IMG/VR virus record: IMGVR_UViG_3300011113_000171
Span: 1 to 28,707 of that record
Strand: one strand, 5' to 3'
Source of the DNA: a virus
DNA length: 28,707 nt
Shown here: one piece after another, positions 1 to 8,164 of the stretch
Position numbering within the stretch: position 1 is the stretch's first letter
How the letters are laid out: each line of letters opens with the position of its first letter
Notes under the pieces: generated by a model
What the model saw: only the letters and a program-made list of their open reading frames with translations
Told to the model about the DNA's origin: nothing
Databases searched by the model: none
Program-made: the position numbers and the translations under genes

Positions 1-162
1 ACGACGTTTGGGTTCCAGCTCGTTGACTGGCGCCGCTTCTTCGGGAGCCGAAGGCGTGTCGGGATTATACCGCTCCCATCCGTTTTGTTCATCAAAATCG
101 GCCTCTAGCGCCATTGTGGCAACTTTGCAGCCGTGAACTGGGTGTCGTAGGTAAATTGTCAT
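1..162 (-). CDS. Small phage protein, cut by the left edge
   Basis: An open frame starts at an ATG (162) and runs off the left edge after 54 codons. It begins MTIYLRHPVHGCKVA and becomes acidic and proline-rich. I recognise this only as a type of small protein that follows the coat and decoration genes in P22-like environmental phages; no function is known to me. No Shine-Dalgarno motif separates the upstream hairpin from the ATG. The start is chosen on the familiar MT(I/V)YLRHP beginning. An internal ATG at 114 is the alternative. Confidence 0.6.
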   Translation of the reverse strand, partial: MTIYLRHPVHGCKVATMALEADFDEQNGWERYNPDTPSAPEEAAPVNELEPKRR

Positions 163-170
163 AGGGTGTA

Positions 171-188
171 TAGGGGCCGAAGCCCCTA
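171..188 (-). other. UUCG-tetraloop hairpin downstream of the 193-603 gene
   Basis: A perfect 7-bp stem closes a TTCG loop in the minus-strand transcript (TAGGGGC-TTCG-GCCCCTA). It lies 5 nt after the stop of the preceding gene and 9 nt before the next ATG. No U-tract follows, so it is more likely an RNA-stability or processing element, or a weak terminator, than a full intrinsic terminator. It is one of three related hairpins. Confidence 0.75.
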
Positions 189-192
189 TTGG

Positions 193-603
193 TTATACGC
201 AGTGGATAACAGCAAAATTAAGCACAACAGCTTCTGACAGCGAGCCGCCAGAAATGTTGCGGACAGTTATCGTAACTGCGCCAGCGCTTAAACCCGAAAC
301 CCAGCAGTTGTACGAACCTGCAGTAGCGTTTGCCGCGATATTTAAGACAACAATATCGTTTGCGCTGATAAGTGAGTTGTTCAAAGTAAACGTCACGTTG
401 GTTGCACCAGCCAACGCAGCGTTATTCATGGTGATTTGTCCAGCAGCTTTGTTCAACGTAACAGCTGTTGATTTGCTGGTGGCTTGCGTAACCGTACCTT
501 GAGCAGCGGAGGTATAGCCAAGTTGTTCATCCGAAAGAATGTACTGGGCACCGACGATGTCTTGGTCTGTATACGCAACACCAATAGGCTTGGTATTAGG
601 CAT
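193..603 (-). CDS. Putative capsid decoration or head-fibre protein
   Basis: 136 residues, rich in Ala, Thr, Val and Asn with a predicted all-beta pattern. The middle (about 36-50, GTVTQATSKSTAVTLNKAAG) resembles small beta-sandwich virion proteins that follow the coat gene in P22-like phages. There is no signal peptide or membrane segment. A strong ribosome site (AAAGGA, 7 nt from the ATG) is present. Position directly after the coat and another small structural gene, plus the separate hairpin after it, suggests a high-copy head surface protein. The exact role is inferred from context and composition. Confidence 0.6.
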   Translation of the reverse strand: MPNTKPIGVAYTDQDIVGAQYILSDEQLGYTSAAQGTVTQATSKSTAVTLNKAAGQITMNNAALAGATNVTFTLNNSLISANDIVVLNIAANATAGSYNCWVSGLSAGAVTITVRNISGGSLSEAVVLNFAVIHCV

Positions 604-621
604 GATCTATCCTTTGCAAGA

Positions 622-639
622 CGGGGGCCGAAGCCCCCG
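622..639 (-). other. UUCG-tetraloop hairpin downstream of the 646-1059 gene
   Basis: A perfect 7-bp stem with a TTCG loop in the minus-strand transcript (CGGGGGC-TTCG-GCCCCCG), 6 nt after the stop codon of the preceding gene. The next ribosome site (AAAGGA) follows it, so the cistrons are separated by an exceptionally stable RNA element. There is no U-tract. Confidence 0.8.
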
Positions 640-645
640 AGATTT

Positions 646-1059
646 TTAACCTCTACGGTAGAGAACCCAAGCACCGGTGCCGCTCTTACGAGCACGGAAG
701 ATTTGCGCCGTGCCAGCAGTTGCAACAACGGTCATTAGACCCACCAGCGTCCAACCAGTGTTAGTTACTAGCGTGATAACGCCAGAACCAGAACCGTCGA
801 CGTTGACTACCGAAAAGTCAAAAGTAACACCTGCTTTGTCTGCACTTGGGAGTGCAGCTTCTAGATCAGCTACAGTCGGCAGCGTGTAGCTGGCGGCTGT
901 TGAGCCTGGGCTGCCTAGCAAAGTGCCGTTGAGCACTTGAGCTGCGGTCAGTGTTGCGGTTGCAGTTGCAGTCGCGGGTGTTGGGGTGACAGTAAAATCA
1001 ACTTCATTGAGGTTGCCATCACCAAGCTGATAGCCGCCTGCGCCATTAGGAAGAGCCAT
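646..1059 (-). CDS. Putative head structural or decoration protein
   Basis: 137 residues with an Ala/Thr-rich N-terminal half, including a run of alternating Ala and Thr near residues 28-37, and a C-terminal part ending FRARKSGTGAWVLYRRG. That ending is common to small capsid-associated proteins encoded just after the coat gene in environmental podoviruses. No catalytic motif, signal or membrane segment is seen. GAAAGGA precedes the ATG. It sits between the coat and another small beta-rich protein, with a UUCG hairpin on each side. A decoration or head-fibre role is inferred from position and composition. Confidence 0.6.
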   Translation of the reverse strand: MALPNGAGGYQLGDGNLNEVDFTVTPTPATATATATLTAAQVLNGTLLGSPGSTAASYTLPTVADLEAALPSADKAGVTFDFSVVNVDGSGSGVITLVTNTGWTLVGLMTVVATAGTAQIFRARKSGTGAWVLYRRG

Positions 1060-1088
1060 GATAATTTCCTTTCAAATAGAGTCGTCAA

Positions 1089-1106
1089 TGGGGGCCGAAA
1101 CCCCCA
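1089..1106 (-). other. UUCG-tetraloop hairpin downstream of the coat gene
   Basis: In the minus-strand transcript this reads TGGGGGT-TTCG-GCCCCCA: a 7-bp stem whose loop-closing pair is U-G. It begins 8 nt after the coat stop codon. It is the first of the three related hairpins that punctuate the capsid genes. No U-tract follows. Confidence 0.7.
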
Positions 1107-1113
1107 CCAGTGC

Positions 1114-2316
1114 TTAGCCCCAGAGGCGGCAAGCCATTTGTGGACGGATGGTGCTGTAACCGTACAGAACGTCGATACGGCAAGGCAGACGGTCGTTGTT
1201 GATGTCGTACTGACGAACAACACGCATTGAAATACCGTTATGAACTTGGCGAGAAGCCATGTCCACGCCTTGTGGCATCAACAGGTCGGCGGTTGCGAAA
1301 GTGATCGCATCCTTGTGATAGACCAAGTTCTGTGGGTACGAAGTTGCAGCCGAACCCAACATGGTGACAACTGCACTAGCTGCTGGCAACGTGGTCACGG
1401 TAGCCAGTGCTTGGCTTGCCGAGTACAGCGCTGGGAAGATCGACAGGGTTGCAGTCGACGAGCCGGTAGCAACAGCAGTTACGGTGAACTGTTGCAGCGA
1501 ACCAGTGGACTCACGGGTCTGTGGGTTAACAGCAAACACGTTAGCAATGGTGAACACGTCGCCGACGTTCCAAGTCTTGCTCGAGCCGGTGAAGCTGATT
1601 GGCAGAGTGGACTGACCTTCGGTCGTGACAGTCGAAGTCACGGTGATCGAAGTACCCCAGTCACCGTTCAAGTGCTGCTTGATCGACTGAGACATGTTGA
1701 CTTCGTCGAAGCCAAGCACGCCCATGCCCATCATGCCGTTCTTGAACTGGCGGCTGATGGTGTCGGTTGGGTTGAACAGACCTTTCATGCCTTCAACCAG
1801 ACCAGCGTTAGCAGCTGGGTTAACGGTTGCGTAGCGTGGTGCCATCACAGCAGCGTTTTCGTTCAGCTTCTGCTGAGCTTGCAACAGAACGAGCGAAGTC
1901 GATGGGGTGGTGCCAGGAGTACCAACCGAGTTACCGATGTTTTTGTATGCGTTAGCAACGTCTGCATCGATGCTGGAAGCCAGCTGCGAAATACGAGGCT
2001 TCAATACACGCTCTGCGAAGTCATCCAACTGCATGGTGAGTTCAGCAGAAGTGAAGTTCACGCCGATGTGCTTCTGCGAAGCAACAGTCAGAGTGGTGAA
2101 CTGTTCGTTGTCGTCCTGCACTTGCAGAGCGGCACCGTCGGTCACCAACGCGCGATCTGGTAAACGGATACGCAGTGTGGAACCAATTTTTGCGCCTTCA
2201 ACGGCGAAAGAATCGTCGTATTGACGATTGACGTTACGAGTGATCACCAGGTTGTTCTCGAGGATTTCGAGAGCCTTGCGGGTGATCATGTCGATGGTAA
2301 GAATCGAGTTTGCCAT
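1114..2316 (-). CDS. Major capsid protein, P22 coat protein family
   Basis: 400 residues, close to the length of P22 gp5. The N-terminus (LTIDMITRKALEILENNLV, then DDSFAVEGAKIGSTLRIR) and the block around residues 80-130 (TVASQKHIGVNFTSAELTM, FAERVLKPRISQLASSIDAD) are the signature I know from the P22 coat family. That family adopts the HK97 fold with an inserted domain; the Thr/Ser/Val-rich segment around 225-320 could be that insertion. It self-assembles on the scaffold into the procapsid. The gene follows scaffold by 22 nt, with AAAGGA upstream, and ends in a UUCG hairpin, which fits high expression. Family assignment is confident; domain borders are estimates. Confidence 0.92.
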   Translation of the reverse strand: MANSILTIDMITRKALEILENNLVITRNVNRQYDDSFAVEGAKIGSTLRIRLPDRALVTDGAALQVQDDNEQFTTLTVASQKHIGVNFTSAELTMQLDDFAERVLKPRISQLASSIDADVANAYKNIGNSVGTPGTTPSTSLVLLQAQQKLNENAAVMAPRYATVNPAANAGLVEGMKGLFNPTDTISRQFKNGMMGMGVLGFDEVNMSQSIKQHLNGDWGTSITVTSTVTTEGQSTLPISFTGSSKTWNVGDVFTIANVFAVNPQTRESTGSLQQFTVTAVATGSSTATLSIFPALYSASQALATVTTLPAASAVVTMLGSAATSYPQNLVYHKDAITFATADLLMPQGVDMASRQVHNGISMRVVRQYDINNDRLPCRIDVLYGYSTIRPQMACRLWG

Positions 2317-2338
2317 GATCTAAAATTCCTTTAAAAAG

Positions 2339-3124
2339 TTAGCGATTACGTTGAGCTTCCCACTTTTTTATCTGCCGCTGGCGCTCCGCCTCAATCCACT
2401 CTGACGTACTCATGTTCTTGATTGAACGAGGGTCAGTCGTGTCGTAAGACGGCGAGCCAGCGCTTCGACCCGATATCGGTGCTATCGGCGGCGGGGCGCT
2501 AGTCGTTTTCTTCAAGACCGGCTCAGAAGCAATCTTTGCTTCAATCTTGCCAATCTCTTTGGCCTGTAATATGGGCGAATTCAGTGCGGCAATACGCGCG
2601 GCTTCTTTCGGATTTGAGCCCAAGTAATACGCAATATCAGGGCCAATATCCGACGCTTGAATCGTCTCAGCCATCACATTAGAGATTGGTAGCTTCGGGT
2701 TGTAGGCGACTTGTTCAAAGTCATCGTACTTACTCCGCGCTTCTTCTTCCCTATCGTGATACGCCTCAAGCAGATCCATCTTCTGCCGTTCGAGTTCACG
2801 CTTGGCCAGCAGCTCTTCTGCTTTACGTGCTGCTAGTGCTTCGGCATACGCATCAACAGAATCAAACTGTTCTGGCGGCGGTAACTCTGCAGGTGCAGGC
2901 GCTGTTTGCGCTTTGCGAGCCTGCTCGCGTTCCCACTTCCTTTGCTCTCTTGCAAGCCGTTTGCCTACGATGGCATCCAATTCTTCTTGTGTGAAGGTCT
3001 TGGTCTGCTGCTCGTTTGGCTGGTCATTCTCCGGCGCTAATGTTTCTTCAGCTACAGGCTCTGCCGTCGGTGCCTGTTCTGGCGCGGGTGAATCCGCTAA
3101 CTGATTTTGAAGCTCGTCTGACAT
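2339..3124 (-). CDS. Head scaffolding protein
   Basis: 261 residues, highly charged and helical. The N-terminal 45 residues are acidic and rich in Pro/Gln/Glu. A KTFTQEELDAIVGKRLARE segment (about 42-60) and a long E/R/K coiled-coil region (about 60-130) follow, and the tail is basic (WIEAERQRQIKKWEAQRNR). This architecture is typical of phage scaffolds, whose basic C-terminal helix docks on the coat protein and which leave the shell before or during DNA entry. Position immediately upstream of the coat gene is the classic scaffold slot. The SD is TAGGA. A 6-bp hairpin (3145-3161) lies in the gap before it. Confidence 0.88.
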   Translation of the reverse strand: MSDELQNQLADSPAPEQAPTAEPVAEETLAPENDQPNEQQTKTFTQEELDAIVGKRLAREQRKWEREQARKAQTAPAPAELPPPEQFDSVDAYAEALAARKAEELLAKRELERQKMDLLEAYHDREEEARSKYDDFEQVAYNPKLPISNVMAETIQASDIGPDIAYYLGSNPKEAARIAALNSPILQAKEIGKIEAKIASEPVLKKTTSAPPPIAPISGRSAGSPSYDTTDPRSIKNMSTSEWIEAERQRQIKKWEAQRNR

Positions 3125-3178
3125 TGTCGATTCCTAAAGAATCCCTAACGTACCGCGTTAGTTCGGTTTGGGGAGAAT

Positions 3179-3445
3179 TTACTCCCAAATTACTGTTGCA
3201 GCAACTGTTCCGCCAATTACCACATAAATTCCGTCTCGGGCGTATGCCCCATCAAGCGGCAGTAGGTACGAGGTAGCCCCCGCCGGGGTGAACACACCCA
3301 GAATAGTTCTGGTTGTCGTGGTGCCCGCAGAGTCGTAGACCGTGATGGTCGGTGTGCTCGATGCGGAGCTGACAAAAATGCCTTTGAGTTTACCGGCTGC
3401 CGGTTTGATGTTGGCAGACGCAGTGATGTAGGTGTAATTGGCCAT
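3179..3445 (-). CDS. Small beta-rich virion-type protein, unknown function
   Basis: 88 residues. It starts MANYTYITASANIKPAAGKLKGIFVSSAS, contains TITVYDSAG-type strand/turn units and ends IGGTVAATVIWE. Composition (Thr, Ala, Val, Gly) suggests a small beta-barrel or sandwich. I have seen such proteins next to portal and scaffold genes in environmental phages but know no tested role. There is no signal peptide, membrane segment or catalytic motif. The gene begins 8 nt after the stop of its upstream neighbour, so it is in the head operon. A minor virion or decoration protein is the most reasonable guess. Confidence 0.55.
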   Translation of the reverse strand: MANYTYITASANIKPAAGKLKGIFVSSASSTPTITVYDSAGTTTTRTILGVFTPAGATSYLLPLDGAYARDGIYVVIGGTVAATVIWE

Positions 3446-3453
3446 GATTTACC

Positions 3454-3816
3454 TCAAGCAAGAAACTTCAATTTGTAAATCGTGGACAGGTACAGCCCAA
3501 CGATCTCATCAATAATGTTTTGCAACGCAGTATCCGTCTTATCGACGACCTTGTACCGCATGTCTTCGATTTCTTCAAGCTGGTCTTGCAAAAACTCCAG
3601 AATGTTGCCTGGCTTCTTGGTCGACTGCAGCGAGATGGCGCCGATTAACCCGTGGCGGCCTTGGTAGGCTTCCGCAAACTTGTCCGCCAGCTCGACGATT
3701 TCGTCGTAAAACGTGTTCAGTGCCATGTGCTTGGAGAAGCTACGGGTGTTCAGGTGCACTGAATGGGCGACATCGCGCCCTAAAAACAGAATGCCTACAA
3801 AGTTTGCGCAGCTCAT
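3454..3816 (-). CDS. Conserved phage helical protein (DUF5856-like)
   Basis: 120 residues, nearly all helix. It starts MSCANFVGILFLGRDVAHSVHLNTRSFSKHMALNTFY, then shows VELADKFAEAYQGRHGLIG and ends in a Leu-rich helix. The spacing of His, Asp and Glu in helices recalls Dps/ferritin-like four-helix bundles. The sequence resembles phage proteins that I recall as DUF5856, from memory. The ATG overlaps the portal stop (ATGA), so translation is coupled to the portal. Its function is unknown to me; the head-operon location suggests a role in virion assembly or a co-expressed accessory. Confidence 0.6.
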   Translation of the reverse strand: MSCANFVGILFLGRDVAHSVHLNTRSFSKHMALNTFYDEIVELADKFAEAYQGRHGLIGAISLQSTKKPGNILEFLQDQLEEIEDMRYKVVDKTDTALQNIIDEIVGLYLSTIYKLKFLA

Positions 3817-6059
3817 AGTGGTTGTCCTTCAGGCGGTATTTCGCCCATTTCTGGCGGTATTTGTTGCATGTCAGGGGGCGTCATGCCCATTTCTTCGCCC
3901 ATTTGGGGCATTTCGCCCGGCAGTTCCAAGCCGCCTTCGCTCATCGCCAAGTCGCCGGTGCTCATAATGTCGCGCAGGGTCTGCATAACGACGTCTTGCA
4001 CCTGATCGGGCGACATGGCCGCGCCGACAGCAGATAGACGTTGTGTCTCGGCTTGGTAGGCCTTGATTTCGGCTTCGAAGTTCTTGCGCTCCAAGTCCTG
4101 CACCTCGACCGATTTGCCGACGTTCTGCAGCATTTGCTGCAACTGTTGCAGCTCTTGGCCCATTGCTTCCATCTGCTGTTTGGCCATCTGCATTTCGGGC
4201 GACTCGTCGCTGCCTTCCATAATCTTCGGATCGATGATCTTGGCAAAGCGTGCTGCCATCTCCTGCGCACCAGGCCAGTCCATGTTCTTGATGAACAAAT
4301 CACCTGCAACCTGCCAGAGCTGCGGGTTGGACTGCAGGATCATGCCCATCGCATCCAGTGCTTCCTGACGCTTGGTCAGGTAGGACGGGCCGGTGGTCAC
4401 CACCACGTCGTACTTACCGACGCCGGGGTTGTAAATCTTGTCGATGACGATGTCGTTTTGGTCGCGAATCTCACGCACCGCTTCTTGCTGCATCGGGTCG
4501 AGCTTGACCATGTCGGTGTCGCCGTCGACGCCAATAATGCGGGCGATGCGCTGGGTGTCGTAAATCTTCGGGATCAGGTCAACAATTTGACGGGTAACGT
4601 GCCTAATAGCCCGCGCCAGATTGTCCACGTAATGATAAGTGCCAGTATCAGACTGACGCTCTCGCGCCATAATCGCCTTGCCGGAGCGCTCGTTAGACGT
4701 TGCACCCAAGCTCGTATCGTACTGGCCAGTCGTTGACTTAATATCATCAGACGCCCCCATCTTGGCTTGGATCAGCCCAGTCTGCGGCAGCGGTGGTGCG
4801 GCGCGTTGCGGTAGCGGCAGCACAGCACCCGAACCATCCGTCACGTCGGGGTTGACCTCCAGATACGGCCAGTTCTGCGTGTTGGCCGTTTTCCACTGCA
4901 TCTCGTAGCCTTCAAACTGGCCACCATACCCAATGAACGGTGCCTTGGGCGCCAAGGCCAGCATCTCGGCTTCTTGGCTTGTCCAGTAGTTGTACATGCG
5001 CTGGGCATCCTTGGCGTTGCGCACCAGACCCGACACGTACAGCTTGCCGTCGACTTCAAATTCGTTGCCGATGACACGGATCACCGGAATCCAGCGGCCT
5101 GCCCAGTCGTTCGACTCGAGCATTTCATAGCCGTTGGTCTTGCACCACTTGACCCGCTTGGCGTTGACCTCGCGGCTGCGGATCGGCTTGATGCCCATCT
5201 GCTTCATCTGCTTGGCCTCGGGCGAGCCTTCGAATGCCGTGATGTTGCCAGGGTACAGGTGCAGCGTCGCGCGGTCGTACTCAATGTAGTAATACTCAGC
5301 GATTCTGACGGTGTCCTGGTTGATCCAGACCGAGATCGACTGGTCGCCCACGCCTTGCGCTTGTAGCGTTGAGAGCGGGCTGGCGTCTGGGAACATGCGC
5401 TCGTAATCCGCGCGCTGCAGGTCTTCGGTAATGAAGCACCACTTGGCATCCGCACCGCATGGGTCTTGGATGGTTGGATCCATGTAGACCGAGAAGCTGT
5501 TGCGAATGCGCGCGATCTTGATGTCCTGATCGAACGTGTCGTCGTCGCAGTATTCCGTCAGGATGCGGATGTAGCCTTCGCCGTAGGCAACTTGGTTCTC
5601 GCAGGCGGTGTCGTAGGCAACGTCGGCGTCCGAGATGTACTCGATGTGCCTGACCATGCCGTTGTAGATTTCGGCGACTTCAGGGTCGGCGCGGTCGTCA
5701 GCGGGTATAACTTTGCCGCTCGGACGGTTTTGTCTTTGGTCATTGGTGACCTGCCGTACGTGCTGGGGCAGCTTGTTAATTGTCAGCGTCGGGCGGGCGT
5801 TGATGGTCTGCCCTTGCACGGCGCCACGCGTTGCCAGCACGTCCGCTGGCCACTGCCAGTGGTTATCAGGTGAGCCTGCATAGAAACGCAGGTCGTCTAG
5901 TTCGTCTTCCCGGCTTTCAGACAGCGCAGAAATGGCCATAGTCAGCCGTTTACGCATGGTCGACAACACATCCTGTGTGTCTTTCTTCATGTCGTCTGAC
6001 GGAGGATTTCCGCCAATATCAGCGACTTTTGCCGCCTTATTTATGCCGGTGTAGTCCAT
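3813..6059 (-). CDS. Portal protein, P22 gp1-like
   Basis: 748 residues, matching P22 gp1 (about 725). Characteristic segments are the N-terminal LRFYAGSPDNHWQWP region, NKLPQHVRQVTNDQRQNRP around residue 95, and the block near 150-200 with ACENQVAYGEGYIRI and NSFSVYMDPTIQDPCGADA. The C-terminal 150 residues hold a coiled-coil Gln/Met/Glu-rich barrel-like segment followed by a Met/Pro/Glu-rich tail. The dodecameric portal forms the vertex through which terminase pumps DNA and to which the tail attaches. The ATG directly abuts the TAA of the small basic gene upstream, and the stop overlaps the next ATG. The family call is firm. Confidence 0.93.
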   Translation of the reverse strand: MDYTGINKAAKVADIGGNPPSDDMKKDTQDVLSTMRKRLTMAISALSESREDELDDLRFYAGSPDNHWQWPADVLATRGAVQGQTINARPTLTINKLPQHVRQVTNDQRQNRPSGKVIPADDRADPEVAEIYNGMVRHIEYISDADVAYDTACENQVAYGEGYIRILTEYCDDDTFDQDIKIARIRNSFSVYMDPTIQDPCGADAKWCFITEDLQRADYERMFPDASPLSTLQAQGVGDQSISVWINQDTVRIAEYYYIEYDRATLHLYPGNITAFEGSPEAKQMKQMGIKPIRSREVNAKRVKWCKTNGYEMLESNDWAGRWIPVIRVIGNEFEVDGKLYVSGLVRNAKDAQRMYNYWTSQEAEMLALAPKAPFIGYGGQFEGYEMQWKTANTQNWPYLEVNPDVTDGSGAVLPLPQRAAPPLPQTGLIQAKMGASDDIKSTTGQYDTSLGATSNERSGKAIMARERQSDTGTYHYVDNLARAIRHVTRQIVDLIPKIYDTQRIARIIGVDGDTDMVKLDPMQQEAVREIRDQNDIVIDKIYNPGVGKYDVVVTTGPSYLTKRQEALDAMGMILQSNPQLWQVAGDLFIKNMDWPGAQEMAARFAKIIDPKIMEGSDESPEMQMAKQQMEAMGQELQQLQQMLQNVGKSVEVQDLERKNFEAEIKAYQAETQRLSAVGAAMSPDQVQDVVMQTLRDIMSTGDLAMSEGGLELPGEMPQMGEEMGMTPPDMQQIPPEMGEIPPEGQPL

Positions 6060-6206
6060 TTATTTCATCTTTTTGGCGGGTTTTGCCGCTGCCCGCTTGG
6101 TTGCGTACGCGATAGCGACGGCCTGTTTGACCGGTTTGCCGCTTTTAACCTCGGTACGGATGTTCTGCTTGAAGGCTTTTTCGGATTTCGACTTTACGAG
6201 CGGCAT
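6060..6206 (-). CDS. Small Lys-rich protein (DUF6496-like)
   Basis: 48 residues, starting MPLVKSKSEKAFKQNIRTE, then SGKPVKQAVAIAYATKRAA and a Lys/Ala tail. About a third of residues are Lys or Arg. This is the small KxxKQAVAIAY family that sits near terminase and portal genes in many phages, which I recall as DUF6496. Function is unknown; strong positive charge suggests nucleic-acid contact. GGGGA lies ahead of the ATG, and its TAA is immediately followed by the portal ATG, so it may serve portal translation by coupling. Confidence 0.75.
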   Translation of the reverse strand: MPLVKSKSEKAFKQNIRTEVKSGKPVKQAVAIAYATKRAAAKPAKKMK

Positions 6207-6207
6207 G

Positions 6208-6369
6208 TCACTTCCCCTTCTTCGCCGTTTTGGCCGATTGCTTAAACGCCTTGGCGGTCGGCGCGCCAGCTGAGCCGGGTTTACGCATCTTTTCGCCGCT
6301 TCCGGCCTTGATGCGCTCGCGTTTAGCGTGAATTGCAGCGTACAGTCCTGGGTCGCCTGGCTTTTTCAT
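6208..6369 (-). CDS. Small basic phage protein, KxRIxAGSGEKMRKPG type
   Basis: 53 residues, starting MKKPGDPGLYAAIHAKRERI, followed by AGSGEKMRKPGSAGAPTAKAF and a Lys-rich tail. I recognise the pattern from a widespread family of tiny basic proteins in marine and freshwater phages; no function has been assigned to my knowledge. The ATG (6369) overlaps the preceding TGA (TGATG), and a GGTGG motif lies 8 nt upstream. An in-frame ATG at 6375 is less well spaced. It forms a tight trio with its neighbours between terL and portal. Confidence 0.75.
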   Translation of the reverse strand: MKKPGDPGLYAAIHAKRERIKAGSGEKMRKPGSAGAPTAKAFKQSAKTAKKGK

Positions 6370-6626
6370 CAGCATTTCCACCTTTTCAATGACGCTTTGG
6401 CGCGCTCGCCATCTTTTGCCTTCGCCGCTACGGCAGACATTCTTGCGCAGAACGATTTTTTCCTGCCCTCATCCGCTTTCGTCTTCGGATTTGGCGCCGG
6501 TGCCTTCAGATTCGAGCCTGTCTCGCGGTTGTACTTCTCACGTCCCTTGGCGGTCAGGCCAGCACCCTTAGATACCGGCAGCTTCTCGCCCCGTCCAACG
6601 CTTAGCGATACGCCTTTCTTAGCCAT
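6369..6626 (-). CDS. Small basic phage protein (DUF6321-like)
   Basis: 85 residues with the recognisable core SLSVGRGEKLPVSKGAGLTAK followed by GREKYNRETGSNLKAPAP and, near the C-terminus, KKSFCARMSAVAAKAK. I recall this conserved pattern as DUF6321, found beside terminase genes in many phages; its role is unknown. Of the possible starts, the ATG at 6626 overlaps the terL stop (TGATG) and is preferred to the GTG one codon upstream. High Lys/Arg content and location between packaging motor and portal make a DNA- or portal-associated role plausible, but this is inference. Confidence 0.75.
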   Translation of the reverse strand: MAKKGVSLSVGRGEKLPVSKGAGLTAKGREKYNRETGSNLKAPAPNPKTKADEGRKKSFCARMSAVAAKAKDGERAKASLKRWKC

Positions 6627-8164
6627 CACGCCCCCATCCAGCCGGTTGCGGCTGTTAAACGCGGCGTGTAGCCATCACTGCGACGCGCCGCACGCTCGTA
6701 ACCCGACTCGCGGCTGGCCACCGGGAACGCGAACGTCACCGCGAGGGCGTCTGCTGCATCCGGCGAGGCGAGGCCGCGTGACTTCATCTCTTTCTTGCCT
6801 TCCAAATAGATCGTGCCTGACGAATCGGGCTTTTTCATCGGGCCGGTCAAGTCCGCTTTCAATTGCCTGTCGTTGGGTATGCTGGCTGTTTTGAGCCACT
6901 CCTTCATCGCACCCCACATCTCGGCGCGCTTGTTACCCCACATGACCGGCTTGCTGGACTTCCAGCCGAAGTTCACTCCCCGCACCTTGTATCGCTGTTC
7001 TTTTAACCTGTCAAGTATGCCGTAACCCAGACCGCCTTCGTCGATGATCGTCAGTGCTGGTCGGTACTCCTCGATGGCGTCGATCACCCGACCCACAGTC
7101 GTCATGGTGTCCTCGCCGTGGTAGCGTTTGATCGCGACTAAATCCCGTCCTTGCCGAACGACGATGACGGTGGCGTCCGCGCCGCCGCGAGCTGGGTCAA
7201 CGCCGATAACAATTGGCGCCGTTTCGTCCTTGTAGCGTGGCCGACTGGCGGCGTCGTCGACAGCACTCGCACCAATAAACTGATCTTCGCCAGCTGATGG
7301 AAACTCTCCGTAGACCTCAACCCTAGCCTGCGGCGAATCCTCGCCATACTCCGCAATGATCTGCTCATATATCTGCTTGTCCGTATCCTCGACCGTGCGT
7401 GAGTCGATGTTCTCCGTCTGCCAGAAGTTGCGCTTGGCGTGGAAGCACTCGTAGAAGTACCCTTGGTTGCGCCGTGGGTTGGAAAACGCGAACCAGTACC
7501 GGTCTAGGATCGGTTCCGTGAAGAAGCCCGCACCGACCGACCAGATCGCGTCCGGTATACCCGAGGCTTCGTCGAAGATCAGCATCATGCCGTCGTGGTT
7601 GTGCACACCGGCGTAGCTGTCCGGATTCTCTTCCGACCACAGCTTGCCTTCCGCCGCCCAGTAGCGCGTACCCTTTTTCAAGTCACGCTCGACCAGCTCG
7701 GTTAGCCACTTGGCAGGTGTGAGCTTGGTTGCGCTGATCTCCCACCAATGGTTGTTGATCACCATCGCCTGCCACTTGGTCAGCTCACCCCATGTGACTG
7801 ATCGGAGCTGCGCCTCACTGTTGGCTGACACGATCACACTAGACCCGATGCGGGTGGTCAACATCCACAGCACTAGCCAGCTGACCAGCGCCGACTTGCC
7901 GATACCCCGGCCAGACGCAACCGCTGTGCGCAGGGCGTCCATGTCGACCTGCCCCTTGTTGGTCTTGATGTGCGTGGCAATGCGTCGCAGTATCTTGCGC
8001 TGCCAAGTGCGCGGCCCTTTGAACTTGGCCAGCGGTGTGTTGGCTTGCCCCCACGGGAACGCAAACAGCACGAACGCTTCGGGGTCGTCAGCTATCTGCG
8101 GCGCCCATAGGCGCGCCATCAGTAACTGTTCGCCCTCGGCGTCATAGATCGGCTGTTGCGCCAT
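6626..8164 (-). CDS. Terminase large subunit (packaging ATPase/nuclease)
   Basis: 512 residues, the usual length. The N-terminal ATPase has Walker A GRGIGKS at 85-91, Walker B MMLIFDEA at 193-200 with the catalytic Glu, and the coupling motif FSNP at 227-230. The C-terminal RNase H-fold nuclease has metal ligands in GVDPARGG (D323), IIDEGG (D375) and SPDAADA (D469/D472). It docks on the portal, cuts concatemeric DNA and pumps it into the head. The start overlaps terS by 23 nt with no good ribosome site, so translation is probably coupled. All catalytic residues are present. Resemblance is to P22 gp2-type large subunits. Confidence 0.95.
   Translation of the reverse strand: MAQQPIYDAEGEQLLMARLWAPQIADDPEAFVLFAFPWGQANTPLAKFKGPRTWQRKILRRIATHIKTNKGQVDMDALRTAVASGRGIGKSALVSWLVLWMLTTRIGSSVIVSANSEAQLRSVTWGELTKWQAMVINNHWWEISATKLTPAKWLTELVERDLKKGTRYWAAEGKLWSEENPDSYAGVHNHDGMMLIFDEASGIPDAIWSVGAGFFTEPILDRYWFAFSNPRRNQGYFYECFHAKRNFWQTENIDSRTVEDTDKQIYEQIIAEYGEDSPQARVEVYGEFPSAGEDQFIGASAVDDAASRPRYKDETAPIVIGVDPARGGADATVIVVRQGRDLVAIKRYHGEDTMTTVGRVIDAIEEYRPALTIIDEGGLGYGILDRLKEQRYKVRGVNFGWKSSKPVMWGNKRAEMWGAMKEWLKTASIPNDRQLKADLTGPMKKPDSSGTIYLEGKKEMKSRGLASPDAADALAVTFAFPVASRESGYERAARRSDGYTPRLTAATGWMGA

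Noticed and set aside
1240-2163. Long plus-strand ORF antisense to the coat gene
   Set aside because: It is a shadow of the well-supported P22-type coat gene, with no ribosome site and an unnatural composition. The same holds for 4041-4736 (+) opposite the portal and 6328-6894 (+) opposite the small basic genes.
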